Part shown: positions 60,280-64,000 of the stretch, one piece after another
How positions within the stretch are numbered: position 1 is the stretch's first letter
Layout: each line of letters starts with the position of its first letter
Origin: Quillaja saponaria
Lineage: Eukaryota; Streptophyta; Magnoliopsida; Fabales; Quillajaceae
Direction: 5' to 3'
Length of the DNA stretch: 64,000 nucleotides
NCBI GenBank assembly: GCA_029379385.1
Contig: CM055614.1
Span: 21,123,994-21,187,993 of the forward strand
Position numbers and translations under genes: made by a program
The notes under the pieces: model-generated
What the model saw: only the letters and a program-made list of their open reading frames with translations
What the model was told of the DNA's origin: nothing
Databases searched by the model: none

Positions 60280-60668
60280 CTTTAGGGCCTTGGTTGGTTG
60301 GATCATAATAACATATATATAGTAAATATATAACAGGTGTATGAATTACAAAATCCATAAAAACCTTAATCTCCTACTTAAATAAACCACAAAACCTTAT
60401 CCTTTCGATCAAGAATAAAAAAATCGAGGGTTTGAAATAGTTCATGTGTTATTCTATAAGCTTTTAATGCTTTAAATCTTTAATACAATATTTTGTGTGA
60501 TATATATATATATATAATTAAGTTTAATCCCACATTCCTACTTATCATTATATATAATCTCCTACAAATATTCTTCTTCTTTTTTTTAACTTAAGTGCAT
60601 ATGCGCCTTGCACCTAGGCAATAGAATTCCTTATCACCTAGATGTGCCTAGCGCTTTATAAAACATTG
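60119..60668. mobile_element. hAT-like MITE insertion in duplication unit 2
   Basis: Flanked by identical 8-bp repeats CATAAATC (60111-60118 and 60669-60676), with termini CAATAGATATTTG and (inverse of right end) CAATGTTTTATAA. Internally GCTAGGCGTGCCTGGGTG and the inverse GCTAGGCACATCTAGGTG form a second inverted pair. Absent at the equivalent point of unit 1 (near 58830). Confidence 0.75.
60234..60279. repeat. T46 homopolymer
   Basis: An uninterrupted run of 46 T inside the MITE insertion, giving a spurious lysine-rich ORF on the other strand. Confidence 0.95.
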
Positions 60669-61348
60669 CATAAATCTAACAAAAAAAGTTATTTTCAAGC
60701 AATCATGAACCAAATAGGAAAAATACCCCTAATATAATTTGGCCCTAGTAACATAAAATTGCCTGGTAATTAATAATTTAGTACCACTGATGAATGATGA
60801 TAATAAATCTCCAAATACTTCAAAATAATAACTAAAATCATGTAAACATAAGTTTTAAATGAAATAGATCTCCTTGCACGATCTAACCCTCTCAAACTAA
60901 AAATATATATTTGGAAAAATCAACTTTTAGTTTTTTCCCCTAAAATGCATTGAATCAAAATCCTATAAAAGTTCAAACACAAAGGAGGAAAAATTAAAAC
61001 CTATAGAAATTCCCCCCCCTGTATGGGAATATTAAAAGAGATAAAATTATGTCAAGACATAATTAATGCATACATATACTTCCATCTATTACATGAATAT
61101 CTTACTACAACTATATCATTATCCCTCCTTACCATTCATAAATATATATGACGTTGAAGGAAATAACCAAGGAACTTTGAGGAATATGTTAGAAGAAAAG
61201 TATACAAAAAAAGAAGAAAAAGAAGAAGAAAAAGAGATTTTCTGCCACAATGAATCAGGTTGTAACCAACAAACCAAGAACTATTAAGACGTGTCTCTGT
61301 TTGTTTCATGTGTTTGTTAGTGTTTGTATATATAAACTTGAAAAAAAA

Positions 61349-62044
61349 GTAAGGATAAGTCATAATTTTCTATTTGAATTACCAATAAGTCCTATCATAC
61401 TCTACAAGAAGAATAAGTCATACTTCTAAAAATTATTTTAAAATAAATCCTTAACTTATAATTTGAAACATTTTACACCACTTTCACCCTTATTTTTTAT
61501 ATTCTAGTTTTTAGGATTGAAAATATTACTAAAGTAGACAAAATTTCAAAATAAAATAAAATAGATAACATGATTTTAGGAAATAAAAAACTTTATGGTA
61601 TCATAAGTAGTCGAAGAATAAAAACTTCTAATATTAATACTATGTTCTCATCATATATCCATTCATATTTTCTACAAAAATAAAAAAATTAAATGAGTAA
61701 TTATATAGAAATTAAAAGCAATCATATGTTATAAAAACTTTTACAGGTGTCATATCATGAAAAAAAAAAAAAAAGTCCAAGCATATTGTATTTAATTTTA
61801 CGTATACATATATATGTAAAATATACTACTCTCAATTTTAATATAAAGAATACATGAAAATTAAAAATAATTTAATGTTAGCATAGTGTAATACTTTTTT
61901 GAAAAAACTAAAGACTATTGGGCAATAAGGAAAAGTAAGTACCTAGGGGCTAGGACTTATTTAAATTAAAAATCACTTATTAGTGATCTGAAAATATAAC
62001 ATAATTTATTGGTAATTTGAAAAGAAAAGTAAGACTTATTTTTG
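61349..62044. mobile_element. Terminal-inverted-repeat element, about 0.7 kb, non-coding
   Basis: Left end GATAAGTCATAATTTTCTAT followed by TTGAATTACCAATAAGTC. The inverse of the right end is AATAAGTCTTACTTTTCTTT followed by TCAAATTACCAATAAATT. The arms match at about 80 percent over 38 bp by eye. AT-rich, no ORF. Class not assigned; a long inverted repeat could fit a Mutator-like MITE. Confidence 0.55.
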
Positions 62045-63014
62045 CCTTTAAACTATTACCCTAACTTGCATTCCATCCAGCAAATATATGCTTGGATGCA
62101 ACATTTTGAACATCTTTGCATGAAATTTCTTTTTCAAAATACACAATGAAAGCTAAAAAGTTTTTAGTGGTGTAGGAAAATTTCAAGTAAGAACTTGTCC
62201 ATTTTCTGATGCTAACTAAGAATTCCTTTGTTTCCATCCGTGTCCACTTCAATATTAGTTTTTCAAATTTAGCATTGCATATCTCCAGTTATATGCAAAC
62301 CATGTAGTAAGAAATATCCCCTTTAAATAATGCAAATTAATCTAAACTGAGTGAAAAAAAAAAGAAAGAAAAAAAGATCTGTTAAGATGCAAGAGTAAAA
62401 CCAAGGGTTTCAATAAGAACTATCATACCTTGTCAGGCCGAAGAATCTCATCCATTGTTATGTAAACTAGTGCCCCACTGCCAACCCATTCTAGGTACGA
62501 TTTTACACCAACAAGAGGTTAATTTTCGCACTGGAGTTCGAGTGTCAACATCAATCACAAAAACAGTATAAATTTCATCTCCTTTAGTGTCTTCAGCATA
62601 TGCCACTAACTTGTTATTTGGGCTAATCGGAAGATAAAGCCAACAGATTTGTCATCAAATTGTAATAGAGAACAAGCCAAGTTGGATGCTGGAATAAAAA
62701 AATTAAAAAAAATAATTTCTATAACCTTAAAAGCACCAATACTGTAATATTTGTGATTTTGAGCCTTGATATTCTCGTCCAAAATAACATGCTCCTGAGG
62801 AGCATCTGGTCCAATTGGCATAGTGCATTAACAGATATTGCAGCCTCACCATTAGATATAAGACGCCGAGTCCGACAATGCTGAACATACTCCTTTCCCT
62901 CCGAAGTCCTCTTATAATAGTAATATGGCCCTTTTCGTAAAGGTGCAGATATATCCTCCTCCTTAATTCTTCCACGTATCTCATCAAAAAGCTTATCTTC
63001 AATTTTTTTGGTTC

Positions 63015-64000
63015 CTAGACGATCATAAGTTCATAACACATCTATAAACTTCAAGAAATCTCCAATAAAAAAATAAAAAAATGTATTCCTAACTGTATAA
63101 CATCTAATAGGACATAGCGTTAGCCAGTTATGTAATATTCAATAATATATCTTGCCAAATGGAGATATTTGGCTAGATAGTTTAGGAATACAGTTGTGTT
63201 AAATCAAGACTTCCCTCTTCAACTTGACTTTGAAGGACTGAATGTATCTCATAACAAAGTTCTTTCATTAGAAACTCCTGTCAGCTTAAACCTTACCTAC
63301 ATATCATGTATCTTACTGCATTATGTTATACTTGTACATGTATTTCTATTTTTTCTATAACTACTTTATAGTTTGTAAATTATCAATATAACAATCATAC
63401 ATCCATTCGTGTCTTTTTTAAGGAAAATTGATTTTATTTTCCAATAAAGTTTACAATTTAATATATATATAATATATTTTTTTCTTTCGCAACTAGTTTA
63501 CAATATGAACTCGTGTTTATTGTCACGGGAATATGGGATTGTTTCGTCTAACCTGTAAGACGTAAATTTAATGATTTACTTATTTATGAGCTTAAATATT
63601 TCTTATATACTAAAATCGATATCCATTACATCTTTCTAACCCATTGTGATTGTGAAAATGAAAGCAACCTACTTCTACCATCAAGTAAGCATAATAAGCT
63701 TTCAAGCTAACAGAATGCACGTGGAAGCTTTGTTCCTGTAACTAATATTGGGAGAACTGGGAATAAGAAAAGGAATGTAAAGAACATTTTTAACTAATCA
63801 TGTTGGTTACAAACATAGACATCTTGATGAATAATTGGATCGATTTGGATGATTTGATAATTGAGGCTATGGAAATAGGGTGAATTGAAGATGAATATTG
63901 GACTGTATTAAGAAATATTACAAATACACTGGTTTTGGCTTTCTTACAACTTGTTTATTTTATGAACTAAGCATGCTATTTATACTAGTGGATGAAGACT
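63015..64000. other. Upstream intron of the peptidase pseudogene, nothing else recognised
   Basis: An acceptor TCTAG ends at 63015, so this is intron. Exons for the first about 60 residues expected of the family were not found up to the window edge. Confidence 0.5.

Larger units (their letters stand above)
58132..61372. repeat. Tandem duplication, two units (58132-59509 and 59511-61372)
   Basis: Unit 2 repeats unit 1 in the same orientation: LINE fragment, then AAGCAATCATGAACCAAATA, AATGAAATAGATCTCCTTG, TTTTCTGCCACAATGAATCA, and a final TAAGTCCTAATTTT/TAAGTCATAATTTT. Unit 2 additionally contains an insertion at 60119-60668. The breakpoints fall inside a LINE (left) and inside the terminal repeat of the element at 61349 (right). 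Confidence 0.9.
45141..63014 (-). pseudogene. Oligopeptidase B-like serine peptidase (S9A, prolyl oligopeptidase family), exons broken
   Basis: Matches the plant protease-2-like family (serine peptidases with a beta-propeller and an alpha/beta-hydrolase domain that cut peptides). Exons, 5' to 3': 62726-63014, 62429-62624, 56399-56737, 55601-55861, 54262-54420, 53279-53636, 45923-45988, 45714-45761, 45361-45427, 45141-45216. Landmarks: FDEIRGRIKEEDISAPLRKG; GPDAPQEHVILDEN; AWLHKLGTEQS; RGNHFVMKRKSDHFFNSEVV; VLGGFDASNYVTERKW; DPLLLYGYGSYE; DPTIPLTTSEWE; EWGDPRKEEFYFYMKSYSPV; CELGAGHFSKSG; FEKLQEDAFTYAF. Breaks: a one-base shift before MPIGPDAP; a TTAA-like shift after TRTPVRK near 62537; shifts near 56585 and 56560; an internal deletion and a TAA in exon 55601-55861; shifts and a TAG in exon 53279-53636, whose catalytic serine motif reads DRSAGG instead of GRSAGG; a shift in 45714-45761. 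The exon between 45714 and 45428 with the catalytic Asp region is not recognisable. N-terminal exons lie beyond the window or are lost. Confidence 0.9.

Noticed and set aside
60164..60358. Lysine-rich 64-codon ORF
   Set aside because: Produced by the T46 run.

Overview
The window is nuclear DNA of a flowering plant, most likely a eudicot. It is AT-rich and gene-poor. It contains plant-type gene families (an F-box/DUF295 protein, a plant oligopeptidase-B-like S9 peptidase, a DUF6817/TPR-like protein), minus-strand exons with GT-AG borders, and typical plant transposons (chromovirus, Ty1/copia, CACTA, RTE LINE, SINE, MITEs). I cannot name the species from sequence alone. No tRNA, rRNA, CRISPR or prokaryote-type operon was seen.

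Layout. 1-0.8 kb: tail of a decayed Ty3/gypsy chromovirus. 1.3-1.8 kb: a PIF/Harbinger-type MITE. 5.05-6.87 kb: an F-box/DUF295 gene split by one frameshift, with a truncated F-box fragment beside it. 9.07-22.2 kb: three long non-coding repeats that look like solo or truncated chromovirus LTRs (two are inverted copies of each other), plus one orphan CACTA end. 22.2-28.1 kb: a decayed CACTA element with a broken TNP2-type transposase and a six-unit tandem array of about 165 bp. 28.9-44.7 kb: a duplicated locus holding three copies of a DUF6817-type gene in decreasing completeness (one frameshift; many breaks; a 15-codon stub). Their spacer is itself duplicated and has been invaded by a fold-back element, MITEs, SINE heads and a 3.4-kb non-autonomous LTR element. 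45.1-63.0 kb: ten recognisable exons of an oligopeptidase-B-like gene on the minus strand. It carries frameshifts, stop codons and deletions, and its introns are inflated by a 4.9-kb copia element, RTE LINE fragments and further MITEs.

Taken together, I see no gene in the window with a fully open reading frame. The best-preserved ones (DUF6817 copy 2 and the F-box gene) each have a single frameshift, which could also be a sequence error. The layering (nested insertions, duplications whose breakpoints fall inside older transposons) gives a partial relative chronology. The most unusual structures are the non-autonomous LTR element with two internal GC-rich tandem arrays, the fold-back element with telomere-like repeats in its loop, and the CACTA element with its own internal satellite-like array.
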